A stretch of DNA of 64,000 nt, taken from Bugula neritina. Lineage: Eukaryota > Bryozoa > Gymnolaemata > Cheilostomatida > Bugulidae. Of this stretch, positions 1 to 13,800 are shown piece by piece. The notes under the pieces were generated by a model. That model worked only from the letters and a program-made list of their open reading frames with translations. It was not told the origin of the DNA and made no database searches. Positions within the stretch are counted from its first letter, which is position 1. The number at the start of each line of letters is the position of its first letter. The translations under genes were made by a program, and so were the position numbers. The stretch lies in the NCBI GenBank assembly GCA_964035545.1, contig CAXIUT010000230.1, positions 1,612,001-1,676,000 on the forward strand. Direction: 5' to 3'.

Positions 1-1625
1 TATACTGTAATATACAGAAATGTACTGTAACATACTGTAACATACTGAAACATACGGCAAAATACTGAAATGTACTGCAACATACTGAAATATACTGCAA
101 CAAAGTGCAACATACTGAAATACACTGTAACATATTGAAATACACTGCGACACATTAAAATATACTGCAACACACTGAAACATACGGCAACCTGCCGAAT
201 TATACTGCGACACGTTGAAAAATACTGCAACATACTGAAATATACTGCAAGTGGTGCAACATACTGAAATACACTGTGACACACTGAAATACACTGCAAC
301 ATACTGCAACATACTGCAACATACTGAAATACACTGTAACATATTGAAATACACTGCAACATACTGCAACATACTGAAATACACTGGAACTTACTGAAAT
401 ATACTGCGACACTTTAAAATATACTGTAACATACTGAAATATACTTCAACATACTGCAACATACTAAAATACACTGTAACATACTGAAATACATTGCAAC
501 ACATTGAAATATACTGCAACATACTGAAACATACTGCAACATACTGAAATATACTGCAACATACTGAAACATACGGCAACCTGCCGAATTATACTGCGAC
601 ACGTTGAAAAATACTGCAACATACTGAAATATACTGCAAGTGGTGCAACATACTGAAATACACTGTGACACACTGAAATACACTGCAACATACTGCAACA
701 TACTGCAACATACTGAAATACACTGTAACATATTGAAATACACTGCAACACATTGAAATATACTGCAACATACTGAAACATACTGCAACATACTGAAATA
801 TACTGCAACATACTGAATTACACTATAACATATTGAAATATAATGCAACATACTGAATAACACTCTAACATACTGAACTAGGCTGTAGCATACTGAAATA
901 CACTGCCACACACTGAAGTATACTGTAATATACAGAAATGTAATGTAACATACTGAAACACACGGCAACATACTGAAATGTACTGTAACATACTGAAATA
1001 TACTGCAATGTAGTGCAACGTACTGAAATACACTGTAACATAATGAATTACATTGCAACACCTTTAAACATACTGCAACATAATGAAACATACTGCAACA
1101 TACTGAAATATACTGCAACATACTGAAACGTACGCAACATACTGAAATATGCTCTAGCATACTGAAATACACTGCAACACAGTGGAGTATACTGTAATAC
1201 ACTGAAATGTTATGCAACGTACTGAAAAATAATGCAACGCGTTGAATTACACTATAACATACTGAAATGTACCGCAACATACTGAAATGTAGTGTAATAT
1301 ACAGAAATGAACTGTAACATACTGAATTATACTGTAACAAATTGAAACATACTCTAACATACCGAAATAGACTGTAACATACTGAAATATACTGCAACAC
1401 ACTGAAATGTACTGCAACATACTGAAATATGCTGTAGCATATTGAAAGACACTACAACTCACTGAAGTATAGTGTAATATACGGGAATGTACTGCAACAT
1501 GCCGAAATAAACTGCAACATACTGAAATACACTGGAACATATTGATATGCACTGCAACACATTGAAATATACTGCAACACACTGAAACATAAGGCAACAT
1601 AGTGAAATATACTGCGACACATTGG
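1..1625. repeat. Block I unit, copy 1
   Basis: This segment recurs at 3,476-4,850. Shared rare strings include CCTGCCGAATTATACTG (191 and 3,666), GGAACTTACTG (390 and 3,861) and AATAATGCAACGCGTTG (about 1,210 and 4,447). The offset is 3,475 bp on the left and 3,226 bp on the right, so this copy is about 249 bp longer. The extra length comes from a local repeated block at 177-749. The match ends near 1,625, where the following words differ. Confidence 0.8.
177..749. repeat. Local duplication at 389-bp offset inside block I copy 1
   Basis: About 184 bp starting at GAAACATACGGCAACCTGCC (177-360) recurs at 566-749, with the same ACACGTTGAAAAATACTGC and CAAGTGGTGCAAC signatures in the same order. 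The copy at 3,652 has the block only once, so this is either a gain here or a loss there. Confidence 0.8.
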
Positions 1626-3475
1626 AATATACTGCAACATACTGAAATATGCTGTAGCACACTGAAAAACACTACAACTCACTGAAGTATGGTGTAATAT
1701 ACGGAAAAGTACTGTGACATGCCGAAATATACCGCAACATACTGAAATACACTACAACATACTGCAACATACTGAAATACACTGGAACATATTGAAATAC
1801 ACTGCGACACATTGAATTATACTGCAACATACTGAAGTATACTGTAATACACTGAAATATAATGCAACATACTGAATTATACTGCAACTTAATGCAACAT
1901 ACTGAAATACACTACAACATACTGCAACATACTGAAATACACTGTGATACACTGAAATACACTGCAACATACTGCAATATACTGCAACATACTGAAGTAA
2001 ACTGAGAAACATTAAAATATACCGCAACCTACTGAAATATAATGCAACATACTGCAACATACTAAAATACACTGCAACATACTGCAACATACTGAAATAC
2101 ACTGGAACATATTGAAATACACTGCGAAACATTAAAATATACTGCAACACACTGAAACATAGGGCAACATACCGAAGTATACTGCGACACGTTGAAAAAT
2201 ACTGCAACATACTGAAATATACTGCAAATGGTGCAACATACTGAAATACAATGTGACACACTGGAATACACTGCAACATACTGCAACATACTGAAATACA
2301 CTGGAACTTACTGAAATATACTGCGACATATTAAAATATACAGTAACATACCGAAATATACTTCAACATACTGCAACATACTAAAATACACTGTAACATA
2401 CTGAAATACATTGCAACACATTGAAATATACTGCAACATACTGAAACATACTGCAACATACTGAAATATACTGCAACATACTGAATTACACTATAACATA
2501 TTGAAATATACTGCAACATACCGAATTACACTCTAACAAACTGAAATATGCTGTAGCATACTGAATTACACTGCAACACACTGAAGTATACTGTAATATA
2601 CTGAAATGTACTGCGACATACTGAATTATACTGCAGCATACTGCAACATTCGGAAATACACTGTAACATCATGAAATATGCTGTAGCAGACTGAAATACA
2701 CTGCAACACACTGAAGTATACTGTATTATACTGAAATGTACTGCAACATACTGGAATATACTGTAACACACTGAAATATACTCTAACATACCAAAATACA
2801 CTGCAACACATTGAAATATACTGCAACATACCAAAATGAATGGTAAACTAGTGAAATATACTGTAACATAATGAAACATACCGGAACATACTGCAACATA
2901 ATAAAATATACTGTAACACACTGAAATATGCTACAAGATGCTGAAACATACTGTAACACACTGAAACGTACGCTACATACTGAAATACGCTGCAACATAC
3001 TGAAATATACTGCAAGATACTGCAACATACTGAAATACACTGAAATACACTGTAACCTATTGAACTACATTGCAAAACATCGAAATACACTGCAACATAC
3101 TAAAATATGCTGTAGCATACTGAAAGACACTACAACTCACAGAAGGATAGTGTGATATACGGAAATGTATCGCAACATGCCCAAATATACTGCAACACAC
3201 TGAAATATAAGGCAACATACTGAAATATTTTGCGAAGCATTGAAATATACTGCAACATGCTAAAATATACTGCAAAATACTGCAACATCCTAAAATACAC
3301 TGTAACATACTGAAATACACTGCAACACCTTGAAAAATACTGCAACATACTTAAACATACAGCAACATACTAAAATACACTATAACATATTGAAATATAC
3401 TGCAACATACTGAAATACACTATAACATATTGAAATATGCTGTAGCATACTGAAATATGCTGCCACACACTGAAG
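1626..3475. repeat. Decamer satellite between the two block I units
   Basis: Decamer repeat without a full-length partner that I could place. It contains the GAATGGTAAACTAGTG marker (about 2,836) and the following cassette with AAACGTACGC (about 2,963), both found across the window. The cassette here differs from the later copies, for example AGATGCTGAAACATACTG at 2,935, so it looks like an older or separately evolved copy. Confidence 0.75.
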
Positions 3476-4850
3476 TATACTGTAATATACAGAAATGCAC
3501 TGTAACATACTGTAACATACTGAAACATACGGCAAAATACTGAAATGTACTGCAACATACTGAAATATACTGCAACAAAGTGCAACATACTGAAATACAC
3601 TGTAACATATTGAAATACACTGCGACACATTAAAATATACTGCAACACACTGAAACATACGGCAACCTGCCGAATTATACTGCGACACGTTGAAAAATAC
3701 TGCAACATACTGAAATATACTGCAAGTGGTGCAACATACTGAAATACACTGTGACACACTGAAATACACTGCAACATACTGCAACATACTGCAACATACT
3801 GAAATACACTGTAACATATTGAAATACACTGCAACATACTGCAACATACTGAAATACACTGGAACTTACTGAAATATACTGCGACACTTTAAAATATACT
3901 GTAACATACTGAAATATACTTCAACATACTGCAACATACTAAAATACACTGTAACATACTGAAATACATTGCAACACATTGAAATATACTGCAACATACT
4001 GAAACATACTGCAACATACTGAAATATACTGCAACATACTGAATTACACTATAACATATTGAAATATAATGCAACATACTGATAAACACTCTAACATACT
4101 GAACTAGGCTGTAGCATACTGAAATACACTGCCACACACTGAAGTATACTGTAATATACAGAAATGTAATGTAACATACTGAAACACACGGCAACATACT
4201 GAAATGTACTGTAACATACTGAAATATACTGCAATGTAGTGCAACGTACTGAAATACACTGTAACATAATGAATTACATTGCAACACCTTTAAACATACT
4301 GCAACATAATGAAACATACTGCAACATACTGAAATATACTGCAACATACTGAAACGTGCGCAACATACTGAAATATGCTCTAGCATACTGAAATACACTG
4401 CAACACAGTGGAGTATACTGTAATACACTGAAATGTTATGCAACGTACTGAAAAATAATGCAACGCGTTGAATTACACTATAACATACTGAAATGTACCG
4501 CAACATACTGAAATGTAGTGTAATATACAGAAATGAACTGTAACATACTGAATTATACTGTAACACATTGAAACATACTCTAACATACCGAAATAGACTG
4601 TAACATACTGAAATATACTGCAACACACTGAAATGTACTGCAACATACTGAAATATGCTGTAGCATATTGAAAGACACTACAACTCACTGAAGTATAGTG
4701 TAATATACGGGAATGTACTGCAACATGCCGAAATAAACTGCAACATACTGAAATACACTGGAACATATTGATATGCACTGCAACACATTGAAATATACTG
4801 CAACACACTGAAACATAAGGCAACATAGTGAAATATACTGCGACACATTG
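3476..4850. repeat. Block I unit, copy 2
   Basis: Partner of 1-1,625. It shares the order of rare words through the CCTGCC, GGAACTTACTG, TAGGCTGTAGC, GCAATGTAGTGC and GCAACGCGTTG landmarks. It differs by small substitutions (AAACGTGCG here against AAACGTACG in copy 1) and by lacking about 249 bp of local duplication. It runs directly into the 4.2-kb unit region. Confidence 0.8.
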
Positions 4851-5320
4851 AAATATACTGCAACATACTAAAATATACTGCAACATACTGCAGCATCCTA
4901 AAATACACTATAACATATTGAAATATACTGCAACATACTGAATTACACTCTAACAAACCGAAATATGCTGTAGCATACTGAATTACACTGCAACACACTG
5001 AAGTATACTGTAATATACTGAAATGTACTGCGACATACTGAATTATGATGCAACATACTGCAACATACTGAAATACACTGTAACATAATGAAATATGCTG
5101 TAGCACACTGAAATACACTGCAACACACTGAAGTATACTGTAATATACTGAAATGTACTGCAACATACTGGAATATACTGTAACACACTGAAATATACTC
5201 TAACATACCGAAATACACTGTAACATACTGAAATAAACTGCAACATACTGCAACATACTGAAATACACTTGAACATAATGAAATACACTGAAACACATTG
5301 AATTATACTGCAACCTACCG
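4851..5320. repeat. Partial 4.2-kb unit at the start of block II
   Basis: This stretch matches 9,111-9,580, 13,331-13,800 and about 17,580-18,050 at the 4.2-kb offsets. It is the tail of a unit whose beginning is not present on the left. Its variants (AATTATGATGCAAC, AACCTACCG) agree with the alpha type, matching 13.5-13.8 kb better than 9.3-9.6 kb. Confidence 0.75.
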
Positions 5321-8300
5321 AAATGAATGGTAAACTAGTGAAATATACTGTAACATAATGAAACATACCGGAACATACTGTAACATAATAAAATATACTG
5401 TAACACACTGAAATATGCTACAAGATGCTGAAATATACTGTAACATACTGAAACGTACGCAACATACTGAAATACGTTGCAACATACTGAAATATACTGC
5501 AAGATACTGTAACATACTGAAATACACTGAAATACACTGTAACATATTAAAATACATTGCAAAACATCGAAATATACTACAACATACTGAAATATGCTGT
5601 AGCATACTGAAAGACACTACAACTCTCTGAAGGATAGTGTGATATACGGAAATGTACTGCAACATGCCCAAATATACTGCAACACACTGAAACATGAGGC
5701 AACATACTGAAATAGACTGCGATGCATTGAAGTATACTGCAACATACTAAAATATACTGCAACATATTGCGACATCCTAAAATACACTGTAACATACTGA
5801 AACACACTGCAACACCTTGAAAAATACTGCAACATACTTAAACATACGGCAACATACTAAAATACACTATAACATATTGAAATATACTGCAACATACTGA
5901 AATACACTATAACATATTGAAATATACTGCAACATACTGATTTACACTCTAACAAACTGAAATATGCTGTAGCATACTGAATTACACTGCAACACACTAA
6001 AGTGTACTGTAACATACTGAAATGTGCTGCGACATATTGACTTATACTGCAACATACTGCAACATACTGAAATACACTGTAACATAATGAAATATGCTGT
6101 AGCACGCTGAAATACACTGCAACACGCTGAAGTATACTGTAATATACTGAAATGTACTGCAACATACCGAAATACACTGTAACATACTGAAATAAACTGC
6201 AACATACTGCAACATACTGAATTACACTTGAACATAATGAAATACACTGAAACACATTGAAATATACTCCAACATACCGAAGTATAATGTAATACACTGA
6301 AATATAATGCAACATACTGAAATGTACTGCAACATACTGAAATATGCTGTAGCATATTGAAAGACACTACAACTCACTGAAGTATAGTGTAATATACGAG
6401 AATGTACTGCAACATACCGAAATAAACTGCAACATACTGAAATACACTGGAACATATTGATATGCACTGCAACACATTGAAATATACTGCAACACACTGA
6501 AACATAAGGCAACATAGTGAAATATACTGCGACACATTGAAATATACTGCAACATACTAAAACATACTGCAACATACTGCAGCATCCTAAAATACACTGT
6601 AACATACTGAAATACACTGCAACACCTTGAAAAATACTGCAACATACTTAAACATACTGCAACATACAACCTACTGAAATATACTGCAACATACTAAAAT
6701 ACACTATAACGTATTGAAATATACTGCAACATACTGAAATACACTATAACATATTGAAATATGCTGTAGCATACTGAAATACACTGCCACACACTGAAGT
6801 ATACTGTAATATAGAGAAATGTACTGTAACATACTGAAACACACGGCAACATATTGAAATGTACTGCAACATACTGAAATATACTGCAACATACTGAAAC
6901 GTACGCAACATACTGAAATACGCTGCAACATACTGTAATATACTGCAAAATACTGCAAAACACTGAGTACACTGTGTCATACTGAAATACACTGCAACAT
7001 ACTGCAAGATATTGCTACATACTGAATTACACTGTAACATATTGAAATACACTGCATCATACTGCAACATACTGAAATACACTGAAACACATTGAAATAT
7101 ACTGCAACACACTGAAACGTAAGGCAACATACTGAAATATACTGCGACACATTGAAATATACTGCAACATACTAGAATATACTCCAACATACTGCAACTT
7201 CCTAAAATACACTGTAACATACTGAAATACACTGCATTACATTGATAATTACTGCAACATACTGAAACATACGGCAACATACTGAAATATACTCCAACAT
7301 ACTGAAATACACTATAACATATTGAAATATACTGCAACATGCTGAAATACACTATAACATATTGAAATATGCTGTAGCATACTGAATTACACTGCAACAA
7401 ACTGGTGTATACTGTTATATACAGAAATGTACTGTAACATACTGAAACATACGGCAACATACTGAAATGTACTGAAACATACTGAAATATAATGCAACAA
7501 ACTGCAACTTACTGATATACACTGTATCATAATGAAATACACTGCAACACATGGGAATATACTGCAACACACCTAATTATACGGTAATATACTGAAATAT
7601 ACTGTCACACAATGAAACATACCGGAACATACTGCAACTTAATGAAATATACTGTAGCACACTGAATTATACTGCACGATACTGAAATATACTGTAACAT
7701 ACTGAAATGTACGCAACATACTGGAGTACACTGCATCATAGTGATTTAGACTGCAACATACTGAATTTCACTGTAACATACTGAAATACACTGCAGCATA
7801 CTGCAACATCCTAATATACAATGTAAGAATTGAAATACACTGCAAAACATCGAAATATACTGCAACACACTGAAATATACTGAAACATACAGAAATATAC
7901 TGCAACATACAGAAATATACTGCAACAGACTGCAACATACTGAGAAACAGTGTAACATACTGAAATAGACTGCAACACATTGGAAGATACTGCAACATAC
8001 TGAAATATGCTGTAGCATACTGAAAAACACTACAACTCACTGAAGAATAGTGCGATATACGGAAATGTACCACAACATGCCTAAATATACTGCAACATAC
8101 TGATAAACACTACAACATACTGCAACATAGTGAAATACACTGGAACATATTGAAATACACTGCGACACATTGAATTATACTGCAACACACTGAAGTATAC
8201 TGTAATACACTGAAATATAATGCAACATACTGAATTATACTGCAACATAGTGCAACATACTGAAATACACTACAACATACTGAAATATACTGCAAGATAC

Positions 8301-9580
8301 TGCAACATACTAAAATACACTGCAACATACTGCAATACACTGAAATACACTGGAACATATTGAAATACACTGCGACACATTAAAATATACTGCAACACAC
8401 TGAAACATAGGGCAACATACCGAAGTATACTGCGACACGTTGAAAAATACTGCAACATACTGAAATATACTGCAAGTGGTGCAACTTACTGAAATACACT
8501 GTGACACACTGAATTACACTGCAACATACTGCAACATACTGCAACATACTGCAACATACTGAAATACACTGTAACATATTGAAATACACTGCAACATACT
8601 GCAACATACTGAAATACACTGTGATACACTGAAATACACTGCAACATACTGCAATATACTGCAACATACTGAAATAAACTGAGACACATTAAAATATACC
8701 GCAACATACTGAAATATACTGCAACATACTGCAACATACTAAAATACACTGCAACATACTGCAACATACTGAAATACACTGGAACATATTGAAATACACT
8801 GCGAAACATTAAAATATACTGCAACACACTGAAACATAGGGCAACATACCGAAGTATACTGCGAAACCTTGAAAAATACTGCAACATACTGAAATATACT
8901 GCAAGTGGTGCAACATACTCTAATTCACTGTCACACACTGAAATACACTGCAACATACTGCAACATACTGAAATACACTGGAACTTACTGAAATATACTG
9001 CGACACATTAAAATATACAGTAACATACTGAAATATACTTCAACATACTGCAACATACTGAAATACACTGCAACACCTTGAAAAATACTGCAACATACTT
9101 AAACATACGGCAACATACTAAAATACACTAAAACATATTGAAATATACTGCAACATACTGAAATACACTATAACATATTGAAATATACTGCAACATACTG
9201 AATTACACTCTAACAAACTGAAATATGCTGTAGCATACTGAATTACACTGCAACACACTGAAGTATACTGTAATATACTGAAATGTACTGCGACATACTG
9301 AATTATACTGCAACATACTGCAACATACTGAAATACACTGTAACATAATGAAATATGCTGTAGCACACTGAAATACACTGCAACACACTGAAGTGTACTG
9401 TAATATGCTGAAATGTACTGCAACATACTGCAATATACTGTAACACACTGAAATATACTCTAACATACCGAAATACACTGTAACATACTGAAATAAACTG
9501 CAACATACTGCAACATACTGAATTACACTTGAACATAATGAAATACACTGAAACACATTGAAATACACTGCAACATACCG
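5321..9580. repeat. Higher-order repeat unit alpha-1 (4,260 bp)
   Basis: The unit is measured from one GAATGGTAAACTAGTG marker to the next. Alpha-type variants near its start are AACCTACCG just before the marker, GGAACATACTGTAAC after it, AAGATACTGTAAC at about 5,502, and AAATATACTACAAC at about 5,570. The same variants recur exactly 8,480 bp later in alpha-2, while the intervening unit carries different ones. The interior includes the GAGTACACTGTGTC word (6,965), the AGAATTGAAATAC slip (7,826) and two CAAGTGGTG words (8,473 and 8,904). There is no coding content. Confidence 0.85.
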
Positions 9581-9940
9581 AAATGAATGGTAAACTAGTG
9601 AAATATACTGTAACATAATGAAACATACCGGAACATACTGCAACATAATAAAATATACTGTAACACACTGAAATATGCTAAAAGATACTGAAATTTACTG
9701 TAAAATACTGAAACGTACGCAACATACTGAAATACGCTGCAACATACTGAAATATACTGCAAGATACTGCAACATACTGAAATACACTGAAATACACTGT
9801 AACATATTGAAATACATTGCAAAACATCGAAATATACTGCGACATACTGAAATATGCTGTAGCATACTGAGGGACACTACAACTCACTGAAGGATAGTGT
9901 GATATACGGAAATGTACTGCAACATGCCTAAATATACTGC
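9581..9940. repeat. Marker cassette of the array (representative copy)
   Basis: A roughly 360-bp cassette seen about 20 times and useful for aligning the array. In order it has GAATGGTAAACTAGTG, AAACATACCGGAAC, AAACGTACGCAAC (a 9-bp word that shifts the phase), AATACATTGCAAAACATCG, ATATGCTGTAGCATAC and GATAGTGTGATATACGG. Other copies start near 2,836, 5,321, 13,801, 18,051, 20,657, 22,883, 26,019, 29,856, 40,026, 41,550, 42,549, 44,047, 45,116, 46,115, 48,170, 53,958, 54,650 and 60,958. Some are incomplete: 18,051 lacks 30 bp, 29,856 and 37,262 are split by transposons, and 53,058 and 59,362 start part-way in. Confidence 0.85.
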
Positions 9941-12900
9941 AACACACTGAAACATAAGGCAACATACTGAAATAAATTGCGATGCATTGAAATATACTGC
10001 AACATACTAAAATATACTGCAACATACTGCGACATCCTAAAATACACTGTAACATACTGAAACACACTGCAACACCTTGAAAAATACTGCAACATACTTA
10101 AACATACGGCAACATACTAAAATACACTATAACATATTGAAATATACTGCAACATACTGAAATACACTATAACATATTGAAATATACTGCAACATACTGA
10201 TTTACACTCTAACAAACTGAAATATGCTGTAGCATACTAAATTACACTGCAACACACTAAAGTGTACTGTAACATACTGAAATGTGCTGCGACATACTGA
10301 CTTATACTGCAACATACTGCAACATACTGAAATACACTGTAACATAATGAAATATGCTGTAGCACACTGAAATACACTGCAACACACTGAAGTATACTGT
10401 AATATACTGAAATGTACTGCAACATACCGAAATACACTGTAACATACTGAAATAAACTGCAACATACTGCAACATACTGAATTACACTTGAACATAATGA
10501 AATACACTGAAACACATTGAAATATACTCCAACATACCGAAGTATAATGTAATACACTGAAATATAATGCAACATACTGAAATATACTGCAACACACTGA
10601 AACATAAGGCAACATAGTGAAATATACTGCGACACATTGAAATATACTGCAACATACTAAAATATACTGCAACATACTGCAGCATCCTAAAATACACTGT
10701 AACATACTGAAATACACTGCAACACCTTGAAAAATACGGCAACATACTTAAACATACTGCAACATACAACCTACTGAAATATACTGCAACATACTAAAAT
10801 ACACTATAACGTATTGAAATATACTGCAACATACTGAAATACACTATAACATGTTGAAATATGCTGTAGCATACTGAAATACACTGCCACACACTGAAGT
10901 ATACTGTAATATAGAGAAATGTACTGTAACATACTGAAACACACGGCAACATATTGAAATGTACTGCAACATACTGAAATATACTGCAACATACTGAAAC
11001 GTACGCAACATACTGAAATACGCTGCAACATACTGTAATATACTGCAAGATACTGCAAAACACTGAGTACACTGTGTCATACTGAAATACACTGCAACAT
11101 ACTGCAAGATATTGCTACATACTGAATTACACTGTAACATATTGAAATACACTGCATCATACTGCAACATACTGAAATACACTGAAACATATTGATATAC
11201 ACTGCAACACATTGAAATATACTGCAACACACTGAAACGTAAGGCAACATACTGAAATATACTGCGACACATTGAAATATACTGCAACATACTAGAATAT
11301 ACTCCAACATACTGCAACTTCCTAAAATACACTGTAACATACTGAAATACACTGCATTACGTTGATAATTACTGCAACATACTGAAACATACGGCAACAT
11401 ACTGAAATATACTGCAACATACTGAAATAAACTATAACATATTGAAATATACTGCAACATACTGAAATACACTATAACATATTGAAATATGCTGTAGCAT
11501 ACTGAATTACACTGCAACAAACTGGTGTATACTGTTATATACAGAAATGTACTGTAACATACTGAAACATACGGCAACATACTGAAATGTACTGAAACAT
11601 ACTGAAATATAATGCAACAAACTGCAACGTACTGATATACACTGTATCATAATGAAATACACTGCAACACATGGGAATATACTGCAACACACCTAAATAT
11701 ACGGTAATATACTGAAATATACTGTCACACAATGAAACATACCGGAATATACTGCAACATAATGAAATATACTGTAGCACACTGAATTATACTGCACGAT
11801 ACTGAAATATACTGTAACATACTGAAATGTACGCAACATACTGGAGTACACTGCATCATAGTGATTTATACTGCAACATACTGAAATTCACTGTAACATA
11901 CTGAAATACACTGCAGCATACTGCAACATCCTAATATACAATGTAAGAATTGAAATACACTGCAAAACATCGAAATATACTGCAACACACTGAAATATAC
12001 TGAAACATACAGAAATATACTGCAACATACAGAAATATACTGCAACAGACTGCAACATACTGAGAAACAGTGTAACATACTGAAATAGACTGCAACACAT
12101 TGGAATATACTGTAACATAATGAAATATGCTGTAGCACACTGAAATACACTACAACTCACTGAAGTATAGTGCGATATACGGAAATGTACCACAACATGC
12201 CTAAATATACTGCAACATACTGAAAAACACTACAACATACTGCAACATAGTGAAATACACTGGAACATATTGAAATACACTGCGACACATTGAATTATAC
12301 TGCAACACACTGAAGTATACTGTAATACACTGAAATATAATGCAACATACTGAATTATACTGCAAAATAGTGCAACATACTGAAATACACTACAACATAC
12401 TGAAATATACTGCAAGATACTGCAACATACTAAAATACACTGCAACATACTGCAATATACTGAAATACACTGGAACATATTGAAATACACTGCGACACAT
12501 TAAAATATACTGCAACACACTGAAACATAGGGCAACATACCGAAGTATACTGCGACACGTTGAAAAATACTGCAACATACTGAAATATACTGCAAGTGGT
12601 GCAACATACTGAAATACACTGTGACACCCTGAATTACACTGCAACATACTGCAACATACTGCAACATACTGAAATACACTGTAACATATTGAAATACACA
12701 GCGACACATTGAATTATACTGCAACACACTGAAGTATACTGTAATACACTGAAATATAATGCAAAATACTGAATCATACTGCAACATAATGCAACATACT
12801 GAAATACACTACAACATACTGCAACATACTGAAATACACTGTGATACACTGAAATACACTGCAACATACTGCAATATACTGCAACATACTGAAATAAACG

Positions 12901-13800
12901 GAGACACATTAAAATATACCGCAACATACTGAAATATACTGCAACATACTGCAACATACTAAAATACACTGCAACATACTGCAACATACTGAAATACACT
13001 GGAACATATTGAAACACACTGCGAAACATTAAAATATAATGCAACACACTGAAACATAGGGCAACATACCGAAGTATACTGCGAAACCTTGAAAAATACT
13101 GCAACATACTGAAATATACTGCAAGTGGTGCAACATACTCTAATTCACTGTCACACACTGAAATACACTGCAACATACTGGAACATACTGAAATACACTG
13201 GAACTTACTGAAATATACTGCGACACATTAAAATATACAGTAACATACTGAAATATACTTCAACATACTGCAACATACTGAAATACACTGCAACACCTTG
13301 AAAAATACTGCAACATACTTAAACATACGGCAACATACTAAAATACACTATAACATATTGAAATATACTGCAACATACTCAAATACACTATAACATATTG
13401 AAATATACTGCAACATACTGAATTACACTCTAACAAACCGAAATATGCTGAAGTATACTGAATTACACTGCAACACACTGAAGTATACTGTAATATACTG
13501 AAATGTACTGCGACATACTGAATTATGATGCAACATACTGCAACATACTGAAATACACTGTAACATAATGAAATATGCTGTAGCACACTGAAATACACTG
13601 CAACACACTGAAGTATACTGTAATATACTGAAATGTACTGCAACATACTGGAATATACTGTAACACACTGAAATATACTCTAACATACCGAATTACACTG
13701 TAACATACTGAAATAAACTGCAACATACTGCAACATACTGAAATACACTTGAACATAATGAAATACACTGAAACACATTGAATTATACTGCAACCTACCG
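9581..13800. repeat. Higher-order repeat unit beta-1 (4,220 bp)
   Basis: Beta-type variants are GGAACATACTGCAAC after the marker, AAGATACTGCAAC, AATATACTGCGACATAC at about 9,831, and ACTGAGGGACAC at about 9,867. These recur at 18.1-18.3, 20.8-20.95 and 23.0-23.2 kb. Relative to both alpha units this copy lacks 160 bp, eight 20-bp units, between 10,580 and 10,581; the missing piece corresponds to 6,321-6,480 and 14,801-14,960. Its right half differs from both alphas near 11,866-12,140. Confidence 0.85.
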
